This document shows, in pieces, positions 1-9,639 of a stretch of 23,315 nucleotides of DNA. This DNA comes from Pelargonium nanum (lineage: Eukaryota > Streptophyta > Magnoliopsida > Geraniales > Geraniaceae), in contig JAYMTF010001455.1 in the NCBI GenBank assembly GCA_036897485.1, positions 1 to 23,315 on the forward strand, given 5' to 3'. The notes below the pieces were generated by a model. That model did not search any database, was not told the DNA's origin, and saw nothing but the letters and a program-made list of their open reading frames with translations. The position numbers were made by a program, and so were the translations under genes. Each line of letters starts with the position of its first letter. Positions within the stretch are counted from its first letter, which is position 1.

Positions 1-28
1 GAAACAGAAAAGGAGAAAAGGGTTTTAC

Positions 29-260
29 CTAACAAAGGCATGGAAGCTCATTCAGCCAAAAATTCAAACCTAGCTCATTCAGCACCACACTGACTTGTGT
101 TCACTTGTTTGTGTCCAAGAAGTAAAGGAAAGCAAAAACCAGACACAAAATGAAAACCCCAGAACTCACAGTTCAATCTGCAGAGCACAGAGCTAGCTTA
201 GGAACATAGGATTTGGAGGAAGAAGAAGAAGATTGTGCTTGAAACTTGGAAGCCAAAGTG
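29..260 (-). other. possible non-coding first exon of a gene off the left edge
   Basis: Read on the minus strand, this stretch is pyrimidine-rich (CTT/TTC runs near 220-235) and ends in a donor-like TTAG|GTAAAAC at 29/28, as in a plant 5'UTR exon followed by an intron. No convincing open frame is seen and the rest of the gene would be outside the window. The call rests only on base composition and one splice-like site. Confidence 0.22.
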
Positions 261-463
261 AGAGCCACACAAGGAGTTGTCTCTAGTTTTTCTGGTCACC
301 CATATCGCTTCCAGTGGCTTTTGATATTTTTTATTTATTTTTTTAGGCGGCAGGCCCAGGCCCAATATCTCTGTGGGCTCAATGGTGTTCTATTTATGTT
401 TCAGGCCCAGGCTGAGGCCCATATACCCAATGGTGTTTTCCTTACAAGCAAGAGTAATAACCG

Positions 464-515
464 AAGCTCGAACTTGAGATCTTAATATAAGCAAGCGTCT
501 TAAACCACTTGCCCC
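464..515 (-). mobile_element. tRNA-derived SINE-like head (Pol III A and B boxes)
   Basis: On the minus strand an A-box-like GGCAAGTGGTTTA (513-501) is followed about 27 bases later by a B-box-like GTTCGAGCT (473-465). This is the internal Pol III promoter layout of tRNA-derived SINEs. The tRNA stems do not form a full cloverleaf, so it is not a working tRNA gene. The body and 3' end cannot be delimited; they would run to lower coordinates. Confidence 0.4.
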
Positions 516-639
516 AATGATGGTTGTTTACTCAACGGTGTTCTGTTTCTGGACTTACTTTTTGAACACCCATATTTAAAGTTGACAATCCTCAACACCC
601 GACATGCCACGTAGCATTTGAGGTTCAACATGTTTCATG

Positions 640-840
640 TCATGTTACCAATGCAAGTGGTTCAAGTGTTTTAGATTCCCTTTGAGGTCTCGTGTTCGAG
701 TCTCTCTGCTGACGATATGGGTGAGTTATTTGGGTTAAAAGGGGAGAGCTACCCCCTATTGTGTAGCTCAACTGATAAAACATAATCGTGTCGTGTTCGT
801 ATTGAGTATGAGAAAAGCGCATGCGAGATTAATTATTTGT
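640..840 (+). mobile_element. tRNA-derived SINE-like element, 5' part
   Basis: A-box-like TGCAAGTGGTTCA (652-664) and B-box GTTCGAGTC (694-702) lie in the order and spacing of a tRNA-related SINE head. The head resembles the one on the opposite strand at 464-515, sharing GCAAGTGGTT and a GTTCGAG B box. A second A-box-like string, TAGCTCAACTGATA, is near 763-776. The 3' end and target-site duplication were not identified, so the limits are approximate. Confidence 0.4.
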
Positions 841-2700
841 GTTGTGAAACTCCCAACACGTACACTGGTCATAATAGTAAATTATCCCAAAAAACTCTAC
901 TTAGTCTTATTAATTTTACAATTTCTTGTACATTAGTTGACATGGTTATGTTAAATACGTTAAATTTGTAATATTTTACGACTTTACATTGTGTCGTATT
1001 AGCCATGTTAGGTCGTGACATGTTAAATTAACTCAAAAATGTCTTATTACAAAAAAAAATAAGGAAGACAATACAAAAAACATGATTTATAGTCAGTGTC
1101 CATGAAGAACCAAAACAATGTATCAATAATTTAAATTATTCAACCGTTGTGTAGTAGATTTTGACTTTATTGTACATATTATATAGTCCACAATTTGGAA
1201 TAAAGATGATCCTTTCTCTAGCAAGCTAGCTAGTTAGATTTTAGGACTATATGAAACAATATTATTAAATAATTAAAGATAATTGCTTGCAATTATTTTG
1301 GACCCTACATTCTTAAAAACAGGGAAGTAGTTAGCAACTTTTTGAGGATTTTCTAAATTTTGAAATGTAAAAATTTCTTGAGATTTGATTATTGAACATA
1401 ACCATGTGCAAATGTTGGTTCTTGACCCCACTTTTTATAGTTCTTGGCTTTTCTTACCCATTAAAATTAATCTAATTCCTTTATAACCCACATTTGATTT
1501 TATTTTATTTTCAAATTGTAATCAAACATAAAATTTTCAATCAAGTCAAAATAACACTAGAAATATAATTCAATAATTTAACGGAAAAACATGAGATATA
1601 TCTTAAAAAAATTCAATGGAAGTAGTTATTCTCACATTAACTTTAGTGCATTGGTTCACATAACCAATGAAAAACGAACAAATATAATCATTCAAATTTT
1701 ACCTGCACCAAGTCGATACAATATTGGTGCATTTTTAAGATCGTTTGATGACGAAATGAAGATAAAATTTCTCTGGAGACGCTTTATCTAATTACATAAC
1801 AACATCAACAAGAAAAGCATAAACTAATATACTTATTAAATAACAAATTGGAGAATAATTTTTTGAATGATCATGTTGGTGATTTAAGCACTATTAATTA
1901 GGCAAAGAAGATGGCAAAATGGTCTTCAAATTCAACAAAATTCATGGAATTAGCTATTCATTGGCCATGGCAACCCATGTTTAGTTGGGTGGTTGTGTTT
2001 CCACTTAGTGGCACCAAATGAACTAAAATGTTGTTGTGGTTGACCCACTACTTGGTCAAGGTTCATTACTCAATAGTCAAGATCCTCTAGGAGGATTTGT
2101 TTTCTTAATTAAATATCCCATTGAGAAATTGTCATGTAATTCATGTGAAGATGCATGTTAAGCTAATTTCAAGACCAATTTTGTTGTTTATTTCATGATA
2201 AAAGAGAGGTAATTTCAAAGAAGAATGTGTTCTCTTTCCTAAATAGATTTTAGGATACGAAATATCTATTAAAAAATTTCGTTAAGATGATAAAATTATC
2301 GTATGAGTACATCAGTTAACGCACATTTCCTTAAAAAAATTCACCACAAAACTATGGATAATTTGTTGTAAATGATAATTTTGTTGGTGATCAGTTGTAA
2401 AATAGTGTTTGTTATTAAATTTTTCATCAATGTGGTCAACCATAGATTCTATAATTACAAAATTATTTACAAATTGAACCCATAAAAATTCAAAAAAGTA
2501 CCACAAACTAATCATATATATTTTTAAATGGAAAATGATTCATGTATGAAGCATTCATACATGTCAAATACATGTAATGTTGTATCTATATTTTAGTCGT
2601 TCATTACAGCTAACACAATATGGGACCCACTACCCCACCACCTAAAAACCGAAGTTGCCTAAAAACACAAGATAAGACTCACTTTTTACCTATCACAGTT
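841..2700. other. AT-rich intergenic DNA with no supported gene
   Basis: About 1.9 kb of AT-rich sequence. Open frames here are short, lack family resemblance and are interrupted. A weak inverted similarity (around 2360-2385 and 2450-2475, both rich in AATTTTGT/ACAAAATT) may be a decayed MITE, but no target-site duplication is visible. The distal end probably includes promoter DNA of the E3 gene to the right. Confidence 0.5.
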
Positions 2701-2701
2701 T

Positions 2702-2711
2702 GACACGTGTC
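2702..2711. promoter_or_regulatory. palindromic G-box / ABRE-like element upstream of the E3 gene
   Basis: GACACGTGTC is a perfect 10-bp palindrome with the CACGTG core bound by plant bZIP and bHLH factors. A further ACGT core (TTACGTAT) lies a few bases downstream. It is about 780 bp upstream of the E3 start codon and about 280 bp upstream of the pyrimidine-rich leader, a usual position for such sites. Binding is inferred, not shown. Confidence 0.45.
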
Positions 2712-3072
2712 TTACGTATATTTGACATGTAAGACGTCTGCACGGGCCAAGTTGCTTCCTTTTTAAATAAAACAAAAAATGGTATATTAGTAAATTAAAG
2801 TCTAATCAAGATTAGGCCACATAACATAAGAGGAGTCAAAAAAGAAAGAAAGATAGTTGAAACGGAACGGAGAGAGGTTGGTGTAATGTGAAGCCATTGA
2901 ACTCTGAAGCCATTGTTTCGTCACATTCTGACCCCTAACTCTCTTTTATTTACCTTCTTCTTCAACCTCTCAATCATCAACAACAACTATCTGCAGATTC
3001 ACTCTCTCTAGTCTCTTCCACTTCCCAATCCTAACAACACCTCCAAATTTGATCCTGCATTGTTGATTTAAG

Positions 3073-3475
3073 CTCAACTGGGTCTTGTGATTCAACCCAG
3101 AAAAAACAAAAAGAACAGAAATTTCAGGTGATTCTCAACTGGGTCTTGCTTATTTTGTTGGATAGCTGATTAAAGCTCTGAGTTTTTGGTGTTTATAAGG
3201 CCACCGATTTCAGTTTCAGCTGATTTTGAGCTGATTCTCAACTGGGTCTTGCTGGATTACTTGATTAAAGCTCCGATGTTTGATGGGTTTGGGGTCTGAT
3301 ACTGAGAATTAAGAAGAACCCAGTTCGGTTTCAGTGTAATTTTGGACTGATTCTCAACTGGGTCTTGCTCGGTTTCTTGTGTTTCTGATTAAAGCTCCGA
3401 TTTTTGGAGATTTTGGGGTCGGATCTCAGTTGGGTTCTGGTAAAAGTGAATTTTTTTCAGTTGGGTTCGCCGGAA
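3073..3475 (+). repeat. degenerate repeats making up the E3 gene leader
   Basis: A 21-base motif beginning GATTCTCAACTGGGTCTTGC occurs at 3130-3150, 3233-3253 and 3349-3369. A shortened copy (CTCAACTGGGTCTTG) is at 3073-3087, and decayed CAGTTGGGTTC pieces are near 3427 and 3459. Each full copy is followed by a GATTAAAGCTC(T/C)GA block, so the unit is about 103-116 bp. The block ends just before the start codon at 3483 and should form most of the 5'UTR. Two small uORFs sit between copies 2 and 3 (3276-3299 and 3283-3312). Confidence 0.75.
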
Positions 3476-3482
3476 AATTCTG

Positions 3483-4358
3483 ATGGACACCTCCGACGAC
3501 GGGATGAATCCGCCGTTGATCGATTCCACGGCGGACCTCACCGGAAAAATCATGGTGGTGGCTATAATCGTCCTGTTTTTAGTCGTTGTGTTCGTGCTCT
3601 TCCTCCACCTCTACGCCAAATGGTTCTGGTGGCGCATTGAGGACTCCACCGTCCCTTCCCGGGAATCCCGGAACCCTCGCCGGCGCCGCCTCATCTTCGG
3701 CCAAGACCCGGCTGCCGCCGCCATAAAAACCGGGCTTGATCCCGCCGTCCTCCGATCGCTTCCGGTTCTGATCTTCCATTCGGAGGACTTCAAGGAGGGT
3801 TTGGAGTGTGCCGTTTGTCTCTCGGAGCTCTCTCAGGGCGAGAAGGCTAGATTGCTTCCAAAATGCAACCATGGATTTCATGTGGAGTGCATTGACATGT
3901 GGTTTCAATCGCACTCGACTTGCCCGCTCTGCCGGAATCCGGTAGTCCTCAGCTCCGGCTGCGGTGGAGCCGCAGCCACCGCAGCCGGAGCTGAGGATTT
4001 GGGGGAAAATTCAGGAGGCGAGTCACTGAATTTTCCCACAAATGTGCTGTTTTGGGGAAACCAGACTCAAGTGAGCTCGAGAGGAGCTTGCTTGGAAGAG
4101 GGTCATTCCTCGCAATCCACGACAACCACTACTCAATTGCCTGGTAGTACTAATTCAAGGCCGGAGGGGATGTTGGTGATCGACATACCCGAGAACCACT
4201 TGTCAGCAGCATTGCCTTCTCCGGCAACGAGGGTTGTAGCTGAGGAGGAGATGAAGTCCCCGATGACTACGCGGTTGAGGTCATTGAAGAGGCTTTTGAG
4301 CAAGGAGAAGAGGGTGGTGTGTCCTTGTAGCTCAAGTTGTGTTGAAGCCGAACAATGA
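3483..4358 (+). CDS. ATL3-like: ATL-family RING-H2 E3 ubiquitin ligase (ATL3/ATL60-like)
   Basis: This intronless gene encodes 291 aa and probably transfers ubiquitin from an E2 to substrates at a cellular membrane. One N-terminal hydrophobic segment (about residues 23-45) follows a short acidic N-terminus, then a basic stretch (RNPRRRRL, 63-70). The ATL-defining GLD motif is at 84-86. The RING-H2 runs C109-x2-C112-x15-C128-x1-H130-x2-H133-x2-C136-x10-C147-x2-C150, with W140 and the proline after C147 that mark ATLs. All eight zinc ligands are present, so the protein looks active. The tail is Ser/Thr-rich and variable, as usual. The first ATG (3483) is chosen because the membrane segment and family-like start follow at once. 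The TM motif ([12 protein letters not shown]) resembles ATL3/ATL60. The coding sequence is more GC-rich than its surroundings, which is common for ATLs. Substrate and localisation cannot be read from the sequence. Confidence 0.93.
   Translation: MDTSDDGMNPPLIDSTADLTGKIMVVAIIVLFLVVVFVLFLHLYAKWFWWRIEDSTVPSRESRNPRRRRLIFGQDPAAAAIKTGLDPAVLRSLPVLIFHSEDFKEGLECAVCLSELSQGEKARLLPKCNHGFHVECIDMWFQSHSTCPLCRNPVVLSSGCGGAAATAAGAEDLGENSGGESLNFPTNVLFWGNQTQVSSRGACLEEGHSSQSTTTTTQLPGSTNSRPEGMLVIDIPENHLSAALPSPATRVVAEEEMKSPMTTRLRSLKRLLSKEKRVVCPCSSSCVEAEQ
3946..3997. repeat. near-perfect inverted repeat inside the E3 coding sequence
   Basis: Arms at 3946-3965 and 3978-3997 are exact reverse complements over 20 bp (core arm CCTCAGCTCCGGCTGCGGT), with a 12-base loop (3966-3977). 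Two further pairs, one G-T and one A-T, extend it outward. It lies just after the RING domain and encodes a low-complexity Gly/Ala-rich stretch ([15 protein letters not shown]). The transcript should fold into a very GC-rich hairpin. Confidence 0.9.
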
Positions 4359-4361
4359 CAT

Positions 4362-4386
4362 GAGCAAGAGCAAGAGCAAGAGCGAG
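4362..4386. repeat. short hexamer repeat after the E3 stop codon
   Basis: GAGCAA is repeated about four times directly downstream of the stop codon at 4356-4358, within the expected 3'UTR. Confidence 0.7.
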
Positions 4387-4403
4387 TTTGGTACGTTCAA
4401 GAT

Positions 4404-5530
4404 TGTTTATATTTAGCTATTTACATACCGTTTGGGTCTTCACATTGGATGGTAATGACTGTTCTTGAATCATATGTATGTTATGGTTAGCGAATTCGAC
4501 TAAGCAACATCTAAGATTTGATCCAAATGTTATCACTCTTGTCTCTTGGAGCTATGTTTCTGGGTTACTAAGTAATTGCTTAGAGTGTTGCTTAGTGTGA
4601 GAGTGTACCATATTGAATGAGAAGATGGTTCTTGAATCATGTGTTTTGGTTAGCGAATTCAATCAAGAAACCTCGGAAATTTGATCAAATGTTGTCAACT
4701 TGGAGTGGGTAAAATATTGTAATCTGTACGAGAAGATAGCTTGCTTCTTAGTTTATATATACATGCCTTTTGGGTCTATACATTGGCTGGTAGCGAATTC
4801 GACCAAAAAACCTCAAAGATTTGGTCAAATGTTGTCACTCTTGGAGCTATGTTTCTTGTTTCTAAGTAAGTGCTTAGAGTGAGTGTGTAACTTATTGTAC
4901 GAGAAGATATTTCTTGAATCAAATGTGTCTAAAACCTCGAAGATTTGATCGAAATGTTGTCACTCTTGGGACTATGTTTCATGTTTGAATCAAATGCGTC
5001 CAGAAACCTCGGAGGTTTGATCAAAATGTTGTCACTCTTGGGACTATGTTTCTTGTTTTCTAAGTAACTGCTTAGAATGATTGCATGTGTACCATATTGT
5101 ATACGATAGTTCTTGAATCAATTGCGTTTTGGGTTGAGAAATCGTCCTAGAAACCTCGAAGATTCGATCCAAATGCTGTCACTCTCGGGACTATATTTCT
5201 TGCTTCCTAGTAGTAGTTTGGTTCTTAGTTTTGGATTATATATTTACATACCCTTTGGGTCTATACATTGAATCGAATGTGTTTTGGTTCGAGAATTCGA
5301 CTAAGAAACCTCGAAGATTTGATCCAAATGTTGTCTCTCTGGGAAACCATGTCTTGTTTCAGAAGAAAGACAAGTTGGGAAGGAGCAGGAACTCATGATA
5401 AGATCAACTTTGTTATGTTCAAAATGTTTTGGTGGCAATGCCAATTTTGTTAAGAGTTTTTGGACCAAATGTGTGTTTGTTTGATCCTAAGATAGTAACT
5501 GCTTAGAATGTTTGTGTGTACAATGATGTA
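4404..5530. repeat. array of seven degenerate repeats downstream of the E3 gene
   Basis: A core like AACCTCGAAGATTTGATCC, followed by AAATGTTGTCACTCTTGG and CTATGTTTCTTG, occurs seven times. The GATTTGATC position is at 4515, 4678, 4818, 4942, 5014, 5161 and 5318, giving spacings of 163, 140, 124, 72, 147 and 157. Flanking modules recur in order: TTGAATCAAATGTG, GGTTAGCGAATTCGAC, CTAAGTAACTGCTTAGA and ACATACCCTTTGGGTC. Some units are shortened. The array begins about 45 bp after the stop codon, so the transcript may contain part of it. No protein is encoded and no transposon ends are seen. Confidence 0.8.
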
Positions 5531-6807
5531 TGAAAATATGGACTCATCATTCAAATGTTGATTGCTGCAAACCTTTTATTGACGTCGTCCTGTGGTATTT
5601 TTAACGACTTGTTCAACGATACAACAACAAAAAACACGTGTCAAGTGAACATCATATAAAGAACTTATTAAATAAAGACTAACGCATTGCGCTAAATTCA
5701 CTCCTGACATGAGAGTAAAGAGGTGAATCAAGCGTAGCAAATGTAACTCACATGAGTAGAGAATATCCGATAGTTTAGACTCTAGTAAATATTTATAGAA
5801 GAAACTCTCAACTGTGACTTTTAAAAGGGCAATTATGAAATTTTCACACACATTAAATCTAGTCTCATGTAAATTAGATGGACTGTGAAACAGGTCGTGC
5901 GGATCATGCCAAAGGAAACTATGTGCCAAATTGTGTATAAAACTGGGTCATAAATAAATGATCCAAATAATTATATATCATCAATTCACTGTTTAAGATT
6001 TTGTTCTTCACTAAACTCTACTTTTTGTTTCACACGTACTCAGTATGCTTAATATTAATATCTCGAGAAACTGTTATACACGAAAAACTAACAAACTTGA
6101 AATTTGAAAATCTTATTATTTATATATTTGCATCAACATAATGATATTGTTTAGGTGTAATATAAAAACACCCAACATCAATCTCATCAACACATTTGAA
6201 TTTTGAAATAATATTAAAAATTGAAGTGCAATTAGTACTAATAATCAATAGAAGCATGCTTGAAGTTAATCATTTTTAATACTTTTTCTTTAAAACCAAC
6301 AAAACTAAAGGCTATAGCTTCTTTTAACAGCTTTTCTTGACAAGGTTGTCTGCTAATCTTGTGCCTCCATCAAGCTAAATTGAGTTCTTTGTCTAATCTT
6401 GACCATATTGTGTTAAAAATATCATAGTATAATCACTATTATAATGAATATAAAAATAAAAATATCGGATACTTGGTTCAACTAAAATGTTAAATTGATC
6501 GTCACAAATATTAAATATTTTATATTTCATTATGTAAGAATATTGTTCATCGTCGAAAATATATTAAAAGACGGTTTTACAAAAAAAATATCGGCGAAAA
6601 ATGTAAAACTAACTCAACTGACCTTTGAATAATAGAAACATTGTTGACAAGAAGTTAATAATTTTAATATTTAATTATTATATCAGTAAAATACTAAATA
6701 CATACAACGATTAGTTTTCTTTTGCAAAATACATCACGCAAAAATTTCGCGGTTAAAAAATGTCAAAAGACGATTTTACCCTTTTAGACTCCAAAAGTTT
6801 CACATTA
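5531..6807. other. AT-rich intergenic DNA with no supported gene
   Basis: No coding sequence, RNA gene or complete transposon is recognised. A minus-strand open frame of 117 codons at 5576-5929 has no recognisable domain and its composition matches its surroundings. Long A/T runs dominate from 6060 to 6780. Confidence 0.5.
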
Positions 6808-6816
6808 TATTAAAAG

Positions 6817-7163
6817 GGTAAAAAATCCAATTTGGTCCCTGAATTTTGTTTAACCAAAATTAGTCCCTGAACTTTCACGTTTTGCTCCAATTTGGTCCCT
6901 AAACTTTGTTTTGACCCAAAATGGTCCTTGAACTTTCACATATTGACCCAATTGGTCCATGCTCTTAGAGCTTATATCAAAAGTTTAGGGACCAAATTTA
7001 GTCAATATTTGAAAGTTCAGAGACCATTTTGGGTCAAAACAAAGTTCAGAGACCAAATTAGGGCAAAACATGAAAGTTAAGGAACTAAATTTGGTTAAAC
7101 AAAGTTTAGAGACTAAATTGGATCAAAACACCAAAGTTCGGGAACCATATCGGGTCTTTTGCC
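6817..7163. mobile_element. Mutator-type foldback MITE with 9-bp target-site duplication
   Basis: The 347-bp element is flanked by a perfect 9-bp direct repeat TATTAAAAG (6808-6816 and 7164-7172), the length made by Mutator-like transposases. The ends are inverted: the left begins GGTAAAAAATCCAATTTGG and the right, read in reverse, begins GGCAAAAGACCCGATATGG. Inside, many copies of a TTTGGTCCCTGAACTTT-like motif lie in one orientation on the left arm and the opposite on the right, so nearly the whole element can fold back. No transposase is encoded; it is non-autonomous. Confidence 0.85.
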
Positions 7164-7172
7164 TATTAAAAG

Positions 7173-8145
7173 AGGACCCATTTAACTACTTGAAGTTGCT
7201 GTACCAATATGCTTTAACCCAATCATGTGCTCTGATAAAAGCTGTACATTTCTTGGTTTTTAAAGCATTGGATCAAGAAAATGGCAGAGCTATAGCTTCT
7301 GTGTGACAGAGATTTTAAAGCCTGAAATCAAGCTGGTTCTCTCATCAATCATCATCCATGTTTCTATGCCACATTTGACCACAACCAAAAAAGAAAGCTC
7401 ATTAAACAACCATTACTTTCCATTTTCCCAACATTTTAATTTTCTCAGCAACCAAACACACATGTGTTAGATAGGGCCATTGAAACAAACAAGGGGCTCA
7501 TGGAGATGGGGAGAGCTTGCAAGTTACAAGCACAATAGGATCTATAGGTATCATAAATCGTGAAACGCTACCGCTTTAAACGTGAAATTTGATGTTTTTG
7601 TTGATGTACGATTCTATTCGATAGAACATAACAAAATAATAATAGTAAAAAATATAATTTGGTTTTACTCCAAAATAAAGACCTGATGCATATCTTCACA
7701 ATTATGTGTTTTTGGATTTCTAGTGTTTTCGTTCTGCAGGCGTTCCGTAAATACCACCGAGTAACTAAAACGTAAAGATTATCTAGGTCCTTGTAAGGGA
7801 TTTTAGAGCTTTCATGACATATGTACCGCACTTAACTCTATTCACAAATAATAATACATTTTAAATTGTAACTGGACATTAGAAAAAAAAAGTAGTAAAT
7901 AAAGCTCCAAAATCACTAGTTCACTCTATTCACAAATAACAATACATTTCTACTGCAACTGACATAACAAAAAAGTAAGTAGTTAATCACCGTACACACG
8001 ATATTTTACTCCAAAATCTAAACCAAGTGCATATGTAGACCTAAAAACTCCTTAATATACCAGTGTCTACCTCCACTTTTCCGCGTTTTCGTTTCCATTT
8101 CACACGTGCACCGAAACGTTCAACGATCCAGATAACCGAAGCATA
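7173..8145. other. intergenic DNA; 3' flank of the 173-aa gene
   Basis: No gene is supported. The stretch includes the presumed 3'UTR of the minus-strand gene that ends at 8146. A local duplication is present: CTCTATTCACAAATAA plus following bases starts at 7836 and again at 7924 (88-bp offset). A further similarity, TTTTACTCCAAAAT, is near 7665 and 8003. Confidence 0.5.
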
Positions 8146-9393
8146 TCAGGTCACGAGATAAACCGGACCGTAAGTCTTAACCCCTTGATGAGACTGGCTC
8201 TTAAGGCTGATAGGGCTACCAAGACACATGTAGGGCACTTCACTCTCCACTCTCTTTGTGGGGATAAAGAAATTGGCCAATGAAAGAGGCCCAGAAGTTG
8301 AGCTCTTGTGCTTGGTCTCCACAACAACCTTCCTACAACTCCCATAGATTGGTCCTGAAACATGAACCCTCCTAGGGTTTGTAATGTGTGCACTTGTTAT
8401 AGCTTCTTTGCTAGGGTTGGTCTTGCTCTTCTTCTCATGTTTTAGCCATGAAATCACTTTGTTTTTCCATGATTTCTTGGGCTTTTTCTTCTTTTGTTGC
8501 TTCATTTTTCCATTTTCTTCTTCTTGGTGCTTCAATGAGGTTTGGTCATTGACTTGATCACTTGCATGTTGTCTTGCTTCTTCCAAGAACTGAAATAAAA
8601 ATTGAAGTGGCAACTGTTAATTAAAGATCAAAAAGAGAAAAAAGATGCACAATTTACGAAGCTTATGTTATCGTGCATGAAGTTCCGTTTCTTTGATTTA
8701 AACTTAACTTTATCCTCCGCTACAACAACGATTACATTATTTTCTACAATATTGAATCAGCCTCGTGAATCTTTCGACAAAACTCTTTGAAAATGATTGT
8801 TCATGTTCTCCCTCTAACGACCAATAAAATTAACAAAAGAAAGTAATTTCTTCCTCCACCGATATAAAAAATCAAGAGGTAGATATTGACGAATTGTAGT
8901 AATATACGAAGCTCTCACCGCTATGATATTTAAAGAGTCATTTTTACACAAATGTATCTATTCTTCGTTCGTAGCATCTTTTCCTCAAGGCTAAACCTGA
9001 TTTTCTATCACTAAAAATCAACTTACTTACATGTAGTATCCTCTGTTGCAAGAACAATCAAACTATTTTTCAAAAATATCGAGTCAACCTCATGAATCTT
9101 TCGAAAAAACTTAAAAACCCATTTTAACTATCTTCTGTTCGTAACAACAATCAAATTATTTTTCAAACAATACCGAGTCAGCCTCGTGAATCCTCCGACA
9201 AAACTCTTTAGAATCAACTTTTCATATGCTCTTCCTCCCCAACAACACACACATATATATGCAAATTATTCCTTAAAAAACATCAAGAAACCAAGAGAAA
9301 GTGACAAATATATACCTGTGAAAACCCCATCTGAGGATCAAATCTGAAGTCATGAGTGGTCTCATAGTTGGGATATATGGGAGAATCTTTCAT
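8146..9393 (-). CDS. uncharacterised lysine-rich plant protein, two exons, 173 aa
   Basis: Exon 1 is 9316-9393 (26 codons, MKDSPIYPNYETTHDFRF...) and exon 2 is 8146-8589 (147 codons plus stop). The intron has a GT donor (CACAG|GTATAT) and an AG acceptor (TTTCAG|TTCTTG) and is in phase 0. The join reads smoothly as MGFSQ-FLEEARQ. The protein is soluble with no signal peptide or membrane segment. Residues 54-80 are rich in Lys (KKKKPKK, then WKNKVISWLKHEKK), which could be a nuclear signal or amphipathic basic helix. Later come SGPIYGS, a Ser-rich segment, and the C-terminal YGPVYLVT. I do not recognise a named domain. The clean splice sites and compositionally consistent frame argue for a real gene. 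A (TTC)n-rich leader and a TATA-like AAATAAATA near 9654-9662 suggest transcription from about 9630. Confidence 0.72.
8713..9238. repeat. three degenerate repeats in the intron of the 173-aa gene
   Basis: A unit of roughly 80-110 bp, containing GAGTCAGCCTCGTGAATC followed by a TTTCGACAAAACTC-like block, occurs with this motif at 8754, 9081 and 9175. Each copy is preceded by a CTGTTCGTAACAACAATCAAA-like block. Copies 2 and 3 are adjacent; copy 1 is about 330 bp away. All three lie in the 726-bp intron (8590-9315). Confidence 0.7.
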
Positions 9394-9579
9394 CTTCAAG
9401 ACAAAAAACACAAGAAAGTCCCAAACAAATATACTATAATTTGTTCTCGGCTTTTCTTTTGTTTTCTTGAGTATTTGTACCTTGATCCCTTCTTGGAATC
9501 TCTCTATCAATATACGGGTACTTTTTGCTGATAAAAAAGAAGAAGAGAAATTGAAAAGAAACTGATCTTGACAGTCTCC

Positions 9580-9604
9580 AAGAAGAAGAAGAAGAAGAAG
9601 AAGA
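9580..9604. repeat. GAA/TTC microsatellite in the leader of the 173-aa gene
   Basis: About eight GAA units on the plus strand, read as TTC/CTT in the transcript. This kind of pyrimidine-rich tract is common in plant 5'UTRs. Confidence 0.85.
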
Positions 9605-9639
9605 TTGTGTTGAAGCTTTCAAGAATTGTTAGTGAGATT

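Noticed and set aside
464-702. Functional tRNA genes
   Set aside because: A- and B-box-like strings are present but the acceptor, D, anticodon and T stems do not form, which fits SINE heads rather than tRNAs.
3579-3914. Minus-strand open frames inside the E3 gene
   Set aside because: They are shadows of the GC-rich ATL coding sequence on the other strand.
4404-5530. CRISPR array or centromeric satellite
   Set aside because: Units are long, diverged and of uneven length with no unique spacers, and this is a plant nuclear locus. Only seven copies are present beside an active-looking gene.
5576-5929. 117-codon minus-strand open frame as a gene
   Set aside because: It has no family resemblance, no splice or promoter context, and ordinary intergenic composition; chance is the simpler explanation.
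6892-7306. Two overlapping plus-strand open frames
   Set aside because: They are mostly produced by the repeated arms of the foldback MITE and have no independent coding signal.
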